NCBI RefSeq assembly: GCF_020166335.1
Contig: NZ_JAIUJR010000002.1
Location: forward strand, 372,001-436,000
Reading direction: 5' to 3'
DNA from: Winogradskyella alexanderae
GTDB lineage: Bacteria > Bacteroidota > Bacteroidia > Flavobacteriales > Flavobacteriaceae
DNA: 64,000 bases
The position numbers and the translations under genes were made by a program. Each line of letters opens with the position of its first letter. Position 1 is the stretch's first letter. The notes beneath the pieces were generated by a model. It ran no database searches and was not told the origin of the DNA. It saw only the letters and a program-made list of their open reading frames with translations. This document shows positions 27,773 through 37,258 of the stretch, one piece after another.

Positions 27773-29068
27773 TTAAAGACGTGCATCAAATGTACCACTC
27801 GGTAAAAGGGATTTTACATCAAATGTAACGCAGTTATTGGATTTCAATTTATTTATATCTATTTCCAAAAACTCTTTATGAGAGACTGCTAAAATAATCG
27901 CTTCATAATCTGACCTTAATTTTTCTTTATTTGTGATTAAGTCCAACCCATATTCGTGCGCTACTTCTTCTTGAGAGGCCCAAGGATCATAAACATCGAC
28001 ATTGACGTGGTAAGATTTTAATTCCTCGATTATATCAATGACTCTAGAATTTCTGATATCAGGGCAGTTTTCTTTAAATGTAATACCCAGTAATAAAGCT
28101 TTAGATCCTTTTATAGTTACACCCTTATTTATCATCATCTTGACTGTTTCAGTAGCGACGTAACTACCCATACTGTCATTCATCTTTCTACCTGCTAGAA
28201 TTATTTCTGGGTTGTACCCAGATTCTATAGCTTTTTGTGCCAAATAGTAGGGATCAACACCTATACAGTGACCACCAACTAGCCCTGGCGTAAATTTCAA
28301 AAAATTCCACTTAGTACCAGCAGCTTCTAATACGGCCTTAGTATCAATATCCAATATTCTAAATATCTTGGATAATTCGTTTACAAAAGCAATATTGATA
28401 TCACGTTGTGAATTTTCGATAACCTTAGCCGCTTCAGCCACTTTCATTGATGGTGCCATATGAGTACCAGCTGTGATTACCTTTTTATATAAATTATCTA
28501 TTTTTTTTGCAATTTCTGGTGTTGATCCAGAAGTAACTTTAAGTATTTTGGTGACCGTGTGCTCCTTATCGCCTGGATTAATTCGTTCAGGAGAATATCC
28601 TGCAAAAAAATCTTTATTGTAGGTCAATCCGGATACTTTTTCTAAAATAGGTATGCAAATATCCTCTGTTGCTCCAGGATATACTGTTGATTCGTACACA
28701 ACAATATCACCCTTAGACAACGCGCCACCCACAGATTCGCTTGCTTTTATCAATGGTGTAAACACAGGTTTATTTAACGCATCTGTTGGTGTTGGAACCG
28801 TAACAATATAAATATTTGGACGTGTTAAAGCTTTAATACTGTCAGTTATGTATAATCCCTTGTCAGAGTCTAAACTAGTTGTCAAAACTGACTGAAGATT
28901 TTCATTTTCAACTTCTAAAGTAGAATCAACCCCAGAATTTAATTCATTTATACGTTGTTTGTTGATATCAAATCCAACAACAAAAAATTTCTTGGCAAAC
29001 TCAACAGCGAGGGGCAAACCGACATAACCTAAACCTATTATGGCAATTTTTTCATTGGTAGAACTCAT
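27773..29068 (-). CDS. UDP-N-acetylglucosamine 6-dehydrogenase, TviB/WbpO type
   Basis: Nucleotide-sugar 6-dehydrogenase of 431 residues that oxidises UDP-HexNAc to the uronic acid using NAD. The N-terminal domain has IAIIGLGYVGLPLAVEFAKK, then IVTVPTPTDALNKPVFTPL and VVYESTVYPGATED. The catalytic cysteine is in PGLVGGHCIGVDPYYLAQ, followed by GITFKENCPDIRNSRVIDI and the C-terminal domain. The gene is paired with the TviC/WbpP-type epimerase, the arrangement used to make UDP-GalNAcA in other bacteria. Here the epimerase appears broken, so the product may be UDP-GlcNAcA only. TviB-like fits better than UDP-glucose dehydrogenase or WecC. Confidence 0.88.
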   Translation of the reverse strand: MSSTNEKIAIIGLGYVGLPLAVEFAKKFFVVGFDINKQRINELNSGVDSTLEVENENLQSVLTTSLDSDKGLYITDSIKALTRPNIYIVTVPTPTDALNKPVFTPLIKASESVGGALSKGDIVVYESTVYPGATEDICIPILEKVSGLTYNKDFFAGYSPERINPGDKEHTVTKILKVTSGSTPEIAKKIDNLYKKVITAGTHMAPSMKVAEAAKVIENSQRDINIAFVNELSKIFRILDIDTKAVLEAAGTKWNFLKFTPGLVGGHCIGVDPYYLAQKAIESGYNPEIILAGRKMNDSMGSYVATETVKMMINKGVTIKGSKALLLGITFKENCPDIRNSRVIDIIEELKSYHVNVDVYDPWASQEEVAHEYGLDLITNKEKLRSDYEAIILAVSHKEFLEIDINKLKSNNCVTFDVKSLLPSGTFDARL

Positions 29069-29655
29069 AGGTTTAAAGTAGATTTTATAATGAACTTCAA
29101 ATCTAAATAAAAACTGTAATTCTCTACATAATTTTTATTTATTTTCACTTTATCTACCCAAATAATATTTCTATTGTAGTGGTCGGGATCTTTTTGTCGT
29201 TCTAATACACGTTCTTCGTCCTTATATTTTAATGTTGCAGGTCCTGTAATACCTGGTTTAACTATTAATATTTTTCGGTCTTCCCCTTCCAAAACGTCTG
29301 CAAACCCCTGAACATCAGGTCTTGGTCCAACAAAACTCATTTCGCCCTTAATTACATTGAAAAGTTGAGGAAGTTCGTCTAACTTGGTGCTTCTTAAAAA
29401 TTTTCCTAGTCTGGTTGCACTTCTATCCAATTCTCCTAATTGGTGATGTTCTTTTTTTAAAGTTCTTAATTTATAAATATTGAACAATTTAGCGCTTTGA
29501 CCTACTCTTTTTTGCTTAAATAGACCCCACATTTTTGTATCGATAGTACAAGCGATGATTAGTATTACTATTGGTAAAAGGAGTATTGGCAAAAGAATTA
29601 ATGCCAAAAACAAATCAAAATAACGTTTTACTCTTAATTGAGAACGTGTAATCAA
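29065..29655 (-). CDS. Short initiating phosphoglycosyltransferase (PglC-like sugar transferase)
   Basis: A compact bacterial sugar transferase of 196 residues with one N-terminal re-entrant membrane helix (FDLFLALILLPILLLPIVI) and the catalytic domain only. Motifs are FNIYKLRTLK, STKLDELPQLFNVIKGEMSF, VGPRPDVQGFADVL and KPGITGPATLKYKDEE. PglC-like enzymes load a phosphosugar on undecaprenyl phosphate. The start is TTG and the 3' end overlaps the dehydrogenase gene by four bases. It duplicates the function of the long WcaJ-type enzyme at the far end of the operon, so two separate glycans, or alternative initiating sugars, may be made. Confidence 0.88.
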   Translation of the reverse strand: MITRSQLRVKRYFDLFLALILLPILLLPIVILIIACTIDTKMWGLFKQKRVGQSAKLFNIYKLRTLKKEHHQLGELDRSATRLGKFLRSTKLDELPQLFNVIKGEMSFVGPRPDVQGFADVLEGEDRKILIVKPGITGPATLKYKDEERVLERQKDPDHYNRNIIWVDKVKINKNYVENYSFYLDLKFIIKSTLNL

Positions 29656-29661
29656 ACTAAT

Positions 29662-32142
29662 TTATTTCTTTTTCCTTTTCAGGAGTCGTTTTCCCCTTTC
29701 CCAGAAGGATTCTTTGTCGTTTTTGTGATATGCATTTCCATAACTACCATAACCATAGCCGTATCCATAGCCATAACCATAGCCGTATCTGGCTTTGTAC
29801 TTATAGAAATTAAGTACAAAACTTATATTTTTAACTTCACCGTTTCTATATTTTGCATTAACGAGTTGAAGCATACCTTTTTTAGTATAATCGAATCGAA
29901 TCATGTAAATTGTCGCATCGGCGTAATGTGAAAGTTCTAAAGCATCTGCAACCAATCCTAAAGGTGGAGTGTCCAATACAATAAAGTCATAAACTTCCCG
30001 CAATTTAAGTATAGCATCTTTTAATTTTTCACTCATCAATAACTCAGACGGATTTGGTGGAATAGGACCCGAAGAAATTAAATCTAAATTTTCTATATGA
30101 GTAGAAGCGATAGTATCTTCTAATTTTTCCTCACTGATTAAGTAATTAACAATTCCCTTTTCGTTTTTAAGATTAAAATCACCAAATATTTTTGGTTTTC
30201 TAAGGTCTAAACCAAGTAAAATAGTTTTTTTACCAGATAAAGCATAAACAGTTGCAATATTAATAGAACAAAACGTTTTCCCCTCACCGCTTATTGAAGA
30301 TGTAACCATTAAAGTTTTACCTCGTTGTTTTGAATCATCTTGTTGTCTGTAGATAAACTGCAGGCTAGATCTTAAAGCTCTAAAAGATTCTGAGACTGTT
30401 GATTTTGGTTTTTCATAAACAACAAGATTATTTGGATGGTTAAACTTTCCAATTAATCCCAATATTGGGATTTTGGATAGTTTTTCAACCTCATTGGTAT
30501 TGTGAATATTGTTATCTAAAAGATATAATATAAAAACAAGCAGAATTGGTAAACCAAGACCTAACAAGGAAGCCATTATATAATTTAGAGATGTGTTTGG
30601 CCCTATTTTTCCTCCACCAACATCTTTGGCCTTGTCTATAAATGTTATATCAGATACATTTGCCGCCTTAATAATTTTTGCTTCACTCAATTTACTTTGA
30701 TAAACATTGTAAGTCTCAATACTTATATCTAATTTTCTTTGAATCTTTAAGAACTCTTGCTGATCCTCTGGTAAATTTCTGAGTTCTGCTTCTAATTTTG
30801 CAATCTTATTATTTACTTCATTCAGCTGATAATTTATAGTCCGTTTTGTTGCGGTAATGGTTTCGAGCAAAACATTCTTTTCAGCGTCAATCTTTCTATC
30901 TAGATCATCAAATAAGACATTACCAGGTTGTGTTGTATATTCGAGATTTTGCCTTTCAATTGCGAGTGCAGTAATATTTTGAACACTAGCAATTATGTTA
31001 GTTTCGGTAATTCCAACTGAAGTTGGCGCCACAATCTTTGTGTAATCTTTCTGCGTCAAAAGATATTGTTCTAAAGAATTTAAGTATTGTAATTTAGATC
31101 GCTCCACTTCCCTAGAATTATCAAGTCCTTTTAAATTATCTGAAACAAGAGAAAGCTCTTCGGTAACATCAAAGACTTTGTTACGCTTTCTAAAATCGCT
31201 CATTTCAATTGTACCAGCCTTTAAAATTGCGTCTACCTCAGCAAGACTACTATCTATAAATTTAATCGTGTTTGTAGCATATAAATTTTTACGCGCAAGT
31301 TCCGTTCTAGCTAGTATCTCTACAGTAGCATTTAAATAATCAACAATTCTAGCCTTGTTGTTACCTGTCATAATCATTCGCAAAATCGAAGATGCATCTC
31401 TTGATTTTGGCGTTGCCCTTACTGCATTTTGATACTGATTTACAACAGAATCAAAATTTAAAAATCTCAAATAATGTTTTGAATCTTGGACAAACCCTAC
31501 GTTGTTGTTCCGCTTAACTACAACATTTAAAAATGGTAATTCAATTTTATCACCATAGGCGTATTTTTGGGATACACTATTTGTATTAAGAACGACAGAT
31601 TCTATTTGTCTTGTAATATAGTTCTGGCAAGCCACGGATGTCGCCTCACCAAAATCAATACTGAGCTCAAAGTTGACATCGTCAATAGGTTTTATTTCTA
31701 CAAGTCTACCAAGCAACTGCAGTTTGTTTTTGTCAATAACTACGTCGAAAGGTGATTTTTTATAGATATCTATTAGATTATACTTTCCTTCCCTGAGGTA
31801 TTGTTTGTAAAACTCCAGTGAATCAACCACCAATTCATTATGAGTTCTTGTATTTACTTCCGTAACAACCTTACCAACTTTACCAGAAACGCCTCCCCAA
31901 TTAAAAGAGATACTTGTATTTGTGGTAAAAAATGGACTTTGTTCATTTTCTACAGAGATGAGACTTTCTAAACGGTAAATGTTTTGCTTTCTAACATTAA
32001 TATAATAAGCAATACCAAGTGCAAAAAGGATTGAAATAAGTATTAAAGGCCAAAAACTTATGATTTTAAAGAATAATCCTTTGATATCAAAAGTGGTTTG
32101 ACCTCCTTCATTTGTCTCTAATTCATATTCAAAATCAGACAT
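29662..32142 (-). CDS. wzc: Polysaccharide co-polymerase/tyrosine autokinase (Wzc)
   Basis: Inner-membrane chain-length regulator and BY-kinase of 826 residues. An N-terminal Wzz-like domain begins after the first membrane helix (about 30-48), a long coiled periplasmic region follows (to about 520) with RNLPEDQQEFLKIQRKLD near its end, then a second helix (SLLGLGLPILLVFILYLL). The cytoplasmic kinase has Walker A SSISGEGKTFCSINIA, Walker A' GLDLRKPKIFGDF and Walker B DFIVLDTPPLG. The C-terminal tail is the autophosphorylation cluster, here unusually a (YG)7 run in a basic tail. The start is three bases upstream of wza's stop. It works with Wza across the envelope. Confidence 0.93.
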   Translation of the reverse strand: MSDFEYELETNEGGQTTFDIKGLFFKIISFWPLILISILFALGIAYYINVRKQNIYRLESLISVENEQSPFFTTNTSISFNWGGVSGKVGKVVTEVNTRTHNELVVDSLEFYKQYLREGKYNLIDIYKKSPFDVVIDKNKLQLLGRLVEIKPIDDVNFELSIDFGEATSVACQNYITRQIESVVLNTNSVSQKYAYGDKIELPFLNVVVKRNNNVGFVQDSKHYLRFLNFDSVVNQYQNAVRATPKSRDASSILRMIMTGNNKARIVDYLNATVEILARTELARKNLYATNTIKFIDSSLAEVDAILKAGTIEMSDFRKRNKVFDVTEELSLVSDNLKGLDNSREVERSKLQYLNSLEQYLLTQKDYTKIVAPTSVGITETNIIASVQNITALAIERQNLEYTTQPGNVLFDDLDRKIDAEKNVLLETITATKRTINYQLNEVNNKIAKLEAELRNLPEDQQEFLKIQRKLDISIETYNVYQSKLSEAKIIKAANVSDITFIDKAKDVGGGKIGPNTSLNYIMASLLGLGLPILLVFILYLLDNNIHNTNEVEKLSKIPILGLIGKFNHPNNLVVYEKPKSTVSESFRALRSSLQFIYRQQDDSKQRGKTLMVTSSISGEGKTFCSINIATVYALSGKKTILLGLDLRKPKIFGDFNLKNEKGIVNYLISEEKLEDTIASTHIENLDLISSGPIPPNPSELLMSEKLKDAILKLREVYDFIVLDTPPLGLVADALELSHYADATIYMIRFDYTKKGMLQLVNAKYRNGEVKNISFVLNFYKYKARYGYGYGYGYGYGYGSYGNAYHKNDKESFWERGKRLLKRKKK
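29746..29787 (-). repeat. Seven hexanucleotide Tyr-Gly repeats in the Wzc tail
   Basis: Seven consecutive 6-bp units each encode Tyr-Gly (TAY GGN), giving 42 bp, followed by Ser-Tyr-Gly. The units differ in synonymous positions (TAC/TAT, GGC/GGT/GGA), so this is a coding repeat kept for protein composition rather than a fresh DNA slippage tract, although unit gain or loss would stay in frame. Tyrosine clusters at this place in Wzc proteins are the autophosphorylation sites. Confidence 0.9.
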
Positions 32143-32144
32143 TT

Positions 32145-32945
32145 TTATAATCTATCAATTAGCAAAATACTGGTCGTAACCAATCCCATCACCGTAATGA
32201 GCGTTGTAATCGTTTGGGTTCCGGTAACCCCTGTACCCCATGATTTCTGTTTTAACGGTTTTACATAAATCATATCATTATTCTGAATATAGTAATACGG
32301 TGATTTCATAACATTTATATCGGTAAGATCTAGTTTATGTATTTGCTGACCTTGTGGATATTGGCGAATGATCATAACCTCTTTTCTATTGCCAGTTTGA
32401 GTAATTTCACCTGAATTGGCAATAGCTTCAAAAATATTAACGCGGTCTTGAAATAAAACTTGTGTACCAGGACTATTAACTTCACCACTAGTAACGTAAC
32501 GTAATCCAGCAAGCTTAACCGTAACAAAAATATTGGCGGTTTCCTTAAACTGATCTTTTAATAACTTTTGTTCAAGGATATTTTGAATTTCTTCGGTTGT
32601 ATAACCCAAAACATTAATTTCTCCAAGCACTGGTATTCTGATATTACCATGGACATCTACTGTAAATCCGTCAAAGTAAGCCCGCTCTTGGCTTTCTGCA
32701 TTTAAATTTTCATTCCCAACAGGATTATAAATTGAAACTTTTTCCTGGTCCAAAGCTTTAACACGAATGTTTAGTATATCATTAATCTGAATTCTGTAGG
32801 GTTTTTGTATTTCAGTAAGATTATTTGTTGCCAAGGAGTCAAGTGCTACCTCTCTATTTTGAAGATATACCAAATCCTTGTGAGGTATACATGACGATAA
32901 TCCAATACACAACACTAATCCAAAAAACAATAGTTTAGTTTTCAT
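32145..32945 (-). CDS. wza: Polysaccharide export outer-membrane lipoprotein (Wza)
   Basis: Outer-membrane or periplasmic export channel component of 266 residues. It has a lipoprotein signal peptide with lipobox LSSC (cysteine near residue 19), the poly-export domain (YRIQINDILNIRVKALDQEK, about 50-145) and an SLBB-like domain (about 150-225, YVTSGEVNSPGTQVLF). A C-terminal hydrophobic helix (TLITVMGLVTTSILLI) is present, as in Bacteroidota members. It is the first gene of the operon and sits just downstream of the candidate promoter. Three bases separate it from wzc. Confidence 0.92.
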   Translation of the reverse strand: MKTKLLFFGLVLCIGLSSCIPHKDLVYLQNREVALDSLATNNLTEIQKPYRIQINDILNIRVKALDQEKVSIYNPVGNENLNAESQERAYFDGFTVDVHGNIRIPVLGEINVLGYTTEEIQNILEQKLLKDQFKETANIFVTVKLAGLRYVTSGEVNSPGTQVLFQDRVNIFEAIANSGEITQTGNRKEVMIIRQYPQGQQIHKLDLTDINVMKSPYYYIQNNDMIYVKPLKQKSWGTGVTGTQTITTLITVMGLVTTSILLIDRL

Positions 32946-32969
32946 TTAGGCTTTTGATCTCCTGTATCA

Positions 32970-32998
32970 CAAATATAGCTTATCAATACCAATAACAA
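32970..32998 (-). promoter_or_regulatory. Candidate Bacteroidota sigma-A promoter of the polysaccharide operon
   Basis: On the minus strand a TTG is followed by an 18-base spacer and TATATTTG, an exact match to the Bacteroidota pattern TTG-N17-19-TAnnTTTG. Transcription would begin about seven bases further, leaving a short leader before wza. No other equally good match was noticed among the tight gene junctions of the operon, but gaps such as 26675-26780 were only inspected by eye. Confidence 0.65.
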
Positions 32999-33049
32999 AA
33001 CTTAATAGTTTGTTTTTGGTTTATTTACGTTCTTTGTAAAAAAGTTAGT

Positions 33050-34912
33050 GTGAATTACCTCAATGTAGAAAATATTTCCAAGTCCTATGGAGAACTTGTC
33101 CTTTTCGAGGATTTGTCCTTTAGTATTCATAAGGATGAGAAAATTGGATTTATTGCTAAAAACGGAAGTGGTAAAACATCAATTCTAAACATTTTATCAG
33201 GCAAAGATTCTCCCGATGAAGGCCAAGTAGTAATAAGAAAAGGACTGCGATTGGCTTTCTTGGACCAAGAGCCAAGTTTAGATTCAGAATTAACTATCGA
33301 AGAAACTATTTTCGCGTCGGAAATCCCTATTCTCAAAACAATACAAAACTACGAAAGCGCTTTAAAAAACCCTGACGATACCGAAAAATATCAATTGGCT
33401 TTTGAAGCCATGGAACGCAATAATGCGTGGGAGTTTGAAACCCAATACCAACAGATGTTGTCTCAACTTAAATTAAGTGATATAATTCAAAAAGTAAGTA
33501 CTCTTTCCGGTGGTCAAAAAAAACGTCTTGCCTTAGCCAAAGCACTTTTGAGCCGTCCTGATATTTTAATATTAGACGAACCAACCAACCACCTAGATTT
33601 AGAGATGATAGAATGGCTAGAAGACTACTTTACAAAGAGCCAGCAAACACTTTTCATGGTTACACATGATAGGTATTTTTTAGAGCGTGTTTGTAATGAA
33701 ATAATTGAACTAGATCATGGGCGATTATATACTTACAAAGGCAATTATTCCTATTATTTAGAAAAAAAAGAAGCACGTATTGCCAATGAATTAGCAGAAG
33801 TTGGTAAGGCGAAACAATTATTTAGAAAGGAATTAGAATGGATGCGCAGGCAACCAAAGGCAAGAACGACAAAATCCAAAAGTAGGATTGATGATTTTTC
33901 TGAGATAAAAAAGAAAGCGCACCAACGGCGAAAGGACCATGTGGTTCAGTTAGAAATAAACATGGAGCGCCTTGGTAGCAAGATTATCGAGTTTCATAAT
34001 GTCTCAAAAGCGTTTAAATCAAAAAGAATCCTAAATGGTTTTGACTATACTTTTAAAAAAGGTGAACGAGTTGGAATTATTGGTAAAAATGGCACAGGTA
34101 AATCTACATTCTTAAACCTTTTGACACAGTCAATAGAACCCGATAGTGGTAAAATTGTTATTGGAGAAACTGTAAAATTTGGATATTATACACAAAGCGG
34201 AATTGTTGTAAAACCAGATCAAAAAGTTATTGAAGTAATTAGACAGTATGGCGATTATATACCCCTTGCAAAAGGCCGGCAAATAAGTGCACAGCAACTG
34301 TTGGAACGGTTTTTATTCGATAGAAAAAAACAATATGATTTTGTCGAAAAACTTAGTGGTGGTGAACAAAAACGGCTTTACCTCTGCACTGTTTTGATAC
34401 AAAATCCTAATGTTCTCATTTTAGATGAACCTACGAATGATTTAGATATCGTAACTCTAAATGTATTAGAAAACTTTTTGTTGGATTTTCCAGGTGTTTT
34501 GTTGGTTGTTTCACATGATAGATATTTTATGGATAAAATTGTGGATCATTTATTTGTATTTAGAGGTGATGGAGTTATTGATGACTTTCCTGGGAATTAT
34601 TCAGATTTTAGAGCTTATGACAATAGTCAGCCATCGCAAATAGAAAGAGCTTCTAATTCCAACATTAAAAAAGCATTAAAGCAAAACGAAGCCACTAAAT
34701 TATCCTATAACGAGCAAAAGGAATACAAAAATTTAGAATCAAAAATTCGCTCGTTGGAATTGGATAAAATCGCAATTGAAAATAAATTTAATAATCCCGA
34801 TTTATTGCAAGATGAAATTAATAAGCTTTCCGAAGAGTTGCAAGGAATTATTGATTCTATAGAAGAAAAAGAATTACGTTGGTTTGAGTTATCTGAAAAA
34901 TTAGAAGGCTAA
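33050..34912 (+). CDS. ABC-F family ATPase, Uup-like
   Basis: Soluble tandem ATPase of 620 residues with no membrane domain. The first ATP site has GFIAKNGSGKTSILNI, LSGGQKKRLALAKALL and LILDEPTNHLDLEM; the second has GIIGKNGTGKSTFLNLL, LSGGEQKRLYLCTVLI and LILDEPTNDLDIV. A charged linker of about 80 residues joins them, and a C-terminal coiled coil (about 555-620, rich in Leu-Glu-Lys) matches the Uup-type DNA/ribosome-binding tail. ABC-F proteins act on ribosomes. The start is GTG. It reads away from wza and its stop abuts the next gene's ATG. Confidence 0.9.
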   Translation: MNYLNVENISKSYGELVLFEDLSFSIHKDEKIGFIAKNGSGKTSILNILSGKDSPDEGQVVIRKGLRLAFLDQEPSLDSELTIEETIFASEIPILKTIQNYESALKNPDDTEKYQLAFEAMERNNAWEFETQYQQMLSQLKLSDIIQKVSTLSGGQKKRLALAKALLSRPDILILDEPTNHLDLEMIEWLEDYFTKSQQTLFMVTHDRYFLERVCNEIIELDHGRLYTYKGNYSYYLEKKEARIANELAEVGKAKQLFRKELEWMRRQPKARTTKSKSRIDDFSEIKKKAHQRRKDHVVQLEINMERLGSKIIEFHNVSKAFKSKRILNGFDYTFKKGERVGIIGKNGTGKSTFLNLLTQSIEPDSGKIVIGETVKFGYYTQSGIVVKPDQKVIEVIRQYGDYIPLAKGRQISAQQLLERFLFDRKKQYDFVEKLSGGEQKRLYLCTVLIQNPNVLILDEPTNDLDIVTLNVLENFLLDFPGVLLVVSHDRYFMDKIVDHLFVFRGDGVIDDFPGNYSDFRAYDNSQPSQIERASNSNIKKALKQNEATKLSYNEQKEYKNLESKIRSLELDKIAIENKFNNPDLLQDEINKLSEELQGIIDSIEEKELRWFELSEKLEG

Positions 34913-35677
34913 ATGTACAGCATACGCTCCTATTTAAAATTTCTTAAAGCATCGAAAAACCAACATGGGGTACATTCGCCTTTTATTTACAATTTTGTTA
35001 CCAAGTGTCTTTACGACAAAACCAAATACCAAGAATACCAATTAATTAAAGCCTATCGTAAATCCTTGTTAAAAAATAATAATAGGATTACAGTAACCGA
35101 TTTTGGTTCTGGTTCAAGGTATTTTAGAACGAACAGAAGAAAAATAGGTGCTATTGCGGCCAATTCAGGCACACCACTTAAAAAATCAAAATTACTTTTT
35201 AGAGTTGTAAATTACTTTAAGACACAAAATATATTGGAATTAGGCACATCACTCGGCATTGCAACACAAGCAATGGCAACTAGTAAATTTGTAGAGAAAA
35301 TTACTAGCATTGAAGGTTGCAAAAATACCTTTGAATTTACCAAAAAGTCATTATCTAATTGTAACAAAATAGAGCTTATAAATAATCAATTTGATTCATA
35401 TATTCCTAAAATAAAAGCATCTATTTTTGATTTAATCTATTTTGATGGTCATCATGATAAAGACGCTACGATTAGCTACTTTGAAGCTCTTCTTTCTAGG
35501 GCCAAAAATGATTCGCTATTTATTTTTGACGATATTTATTGGTCACAAGGAATGACAGAAGCTTGGAACCACATAAAAGCACATAACTCTGTAACCGTAA
35601 CTGTGGATATCTTCCATTTTGGTTTTGTTTTTTTTAGAAAAGAACAGACAAAAGAACATTTTAAAATTAGAGTGTAA
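34913..35677 (+). CDS. Class I SAM-dependent methyltransferase (O-methyltransferase-like)
   Basis: A 254-residue protein typical of Flavobacteriaceae, starting with YSIRSYLKFLKASKNQHGVH and SPFIYNFVTKC. The SAM-binding core has NILELGTSLGIATQAMATS, then ITSIEGCKNTFEFTKK and DLIYFDGHHDKDATISYF, which is the O-methyltransferase/Methyltransf_24 pattern. The ATG follows the ABC-F stop with no gap, so the two are co-translated. The substrate is unknown; a small-molecule or translation-related target would both fit the neighbour. Confidence 0.8.
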   Translation: MYSIRSYLKFLKASKNQHGVHSPFIYNFVTKCLYDKTKYQEYQLIKAYRKSLLKNNNRITVTDFGSGSRYFRTNRRKIGAIAANSGTPLKKSKLLFRVVNYFKTQNILELGTSLGIATQAMATSKFVEKITSIEGCKNTFEFTKKSLSNCNKIELINNQFDSYIPKIKASIFDLIYFDGHHDKDATISYFEALLSRAKNDSLFIFDDIYWSQGMTEAWNHIKAHNSVTVTVDIFHFGFVFFRKEQTKEHFKIRV

Positions 35678-35755
35678 CAACCAACCAACTTTAACGTCTT
35701 ATTAACTGTAAAATCCTGTATCTTGCAGGTAATTTGGCAACCAAGATCTATAATT

Positions 35756-36445
35756 ATGAGTGACAACGTCATAGAAATCAGAAACATCATCAGAGATTTT
35801 AAATTGGGACAAGAAACAGTCCATGTTTTAAAAGGTATTGATCTTGATATTAAAAGAGGTGAATATGTTGCTATAATGGGACCTTCTGGTTCAGGTAAGT
35901 CTACATTAATGAATCTCTTAGGCTGTTTGGATACACCAACTTCTGGTACTTATATCCTAAACGGAAAGGATGTTAGCCAGATGACAGACGATGAACTAGC
36001 TGAGATAAGAAACACCGAAATCGGTTTTGTGTTCCAAACATTTAACCTACTACCAAGAACTACTGCATTAGAAAATGTTGCTCTACCTATGATATATGCT
36101 GGAGCATCTAAAAAGCTACGCTCTGAGCGTGCATCAGAAGTATTGACGGATGTTGGCCTGGCCGACAGAATGGACCACAAGCCAAACCAATTATCTGGTG
36201 GACAAAGACAGCGGGTTGCAGTTGGCAGAGCTTTGGTTAATAAACCTTCAATAATCCTTGCTGATGAGCCAACAGGTAATTTAGACTCCAAAACATCTTT
36301 AGAAATTATGGAACTCTTTAATGAAATCCACGCCAAAGGCAATACAGTTATAATGGTTACGCACGAAGAAGACATTGCTGCCAACGCAAAACGGGTTATT
36401 CGTCTAATAGACGGAATGGTTGCCAGCGATAAATACAACGAGTAA
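35756..36445 (+). CDS. ABC transporter ATPase, LolD/MacB type
   Basis: A 229-residue single ATPase of the MacB/LolD/FtsE-like group. It shows [20 protein letters not shown], a Q-loop [16 protein letters not shown], signature [15 protein letters not shown] and Walker [16 protein letters not shown], followed by MVTHEED. ATG at 35756 is chosen because the upstream TTG would add 11 residues outside the family's normal start. No permease gene is adjacent, so the partner must be elsewhere. The role in lipoprotein release or peptide efflux is therefore open. Confidence 0.88.
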   Translation: MSDNVIEIRNIIRDFKLGQETVHVLKGIDLDIKRGEYVAIMGPSGSGKSTLMNLLGCLDTPTSGTYILNGKDVSQMTDDELAEIRNTEIGFVFQTFNLLPRTTALENVALPMIYAGASKKLRSERASEVLTDVGLADRMDHKPNQLSGGQRQRVAVGRALVNKPSIILADEPTGNLDSKTSLEIMELFNEIHAKGNTVIMVTHEEDIAANAKRVIRLIDGMVASDKYNE

Positions 36446-36525
36446 ATCCTAACTCGATGTTAAAGTTACTAAGTTGAAGCTTAAGGATTAATCAAAACTT
36501 AGGTTTAAGCCTTATCTTTACGATC

Positions 36526-37101
36526 ATGAAAGTTTATACAAAAACAGGCGATAAGGGTACTACTGCTTTATTTGGAGGAACACGCGTACCTAAACATCAT
36601 ATACGTATTGAGAGTTACGGTACAATTGATGAACTCAATTCACATATTGGATTACTGCGAGACCAAAATATAGATGAGCATTTCAAAGGCATATTAATGC
36701 AAATTCAAGATAGATTATTTACAATAGGTGCAATTCTTGCCACAGACCCTGAAAAGGCAACATTAAAATCAGGAGAAGCAAGGCTTAATATCCCGAAAAT
36801 TTCGGAAAAAGATATCGAACAATTAGAAAGTGAGATGGATAAAATGGAAGAAAGCCTTCCTCCAATGACACACTTCGTATTACCTGGAGGTCACCAAACC
36901 GTGTCATTCTGTCACATTGCACGAACAGTATGCAGACGAGCAGAGCGCATGGCTACTCATCTCAATGAGTTAGAACCGTTTCAACCAGAAACATTAAAGT
37001 ATATTAATCGTCTTTCTGACTATCTTTTTGTGTTGGCACGGAAGTTGTCACATGATTTGCAGGCTGAAGAAATAAAATGGATTCCACAAAAAGAATCTTA
37101 A
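36526..37101 (+). CDS. Cob(I)alamin adenosyltransferase, PduO type
   Basis: Transfers the adenosyl group of ATP to cob(I)alamin to make adenosylcobalamin. The 191-residue protein shows the PduO/MMAB hallmarks: VYTKTGDKGTTALFGGTR at the N-terminus (ATP-binding loop), RIESYGTIDELNSHIGLLR, and the C-terminal ARTVCRRAERMATHL with the conserved arginine-rich helix, then LSDYLFVLARKLSH. The coenzyme is used by methylmalonyl-CoA mutase, and the mutase chaperone MeaB is encoded 12 kb away. A TATCTTTA element just upstream of the ATG may be its -7 box. Confidence 0.92.
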   Translation: MKVYTKTGDKGTTALFGGTRVPKHHIRIESYGTIDELNSHIGLLRDQNIDEHFKGILMQIQDRLFTIGAILATDPEKATLKSGEARLNIPKISEKDIEQLESEMDKMEESLPPMTHFVLPGGHQTVSFCHIARTVCRRAERMATHLNELEPFQPETLKYINRLSDYLFVLARKLSHDLQAEEIKWIPQKES

Positions 37102-37205
37102 GATTAATCTTACATGCCTTGGATTCAGATAGCGCAATATTTGGGTCTTAAAAAGTTGAAGATTACACGTTCTTTTTATTAATGATTAATTAATTTAATT
37201 TTTTC

Positions 37206-37235
37206 TTGAATTATTCAGCTAAAAAATTATTTTTG
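37206..37235 (+). promoter_or_regulatory. Candidate promoter of the DUF2795 gene
   Basis: TTG, a 19-base AT-rich spacer and TATTTTTG match the Bacteroidota consensus, placed 24 bases before the DUF2795 start codon. The transcript would have a short leader and end at the strong hairpin just after the gene, making a monocistronic unit. Confidence 0.6.
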
Positions 37236-37258
37236 CAAAAAATTAAACACGTACGCAA

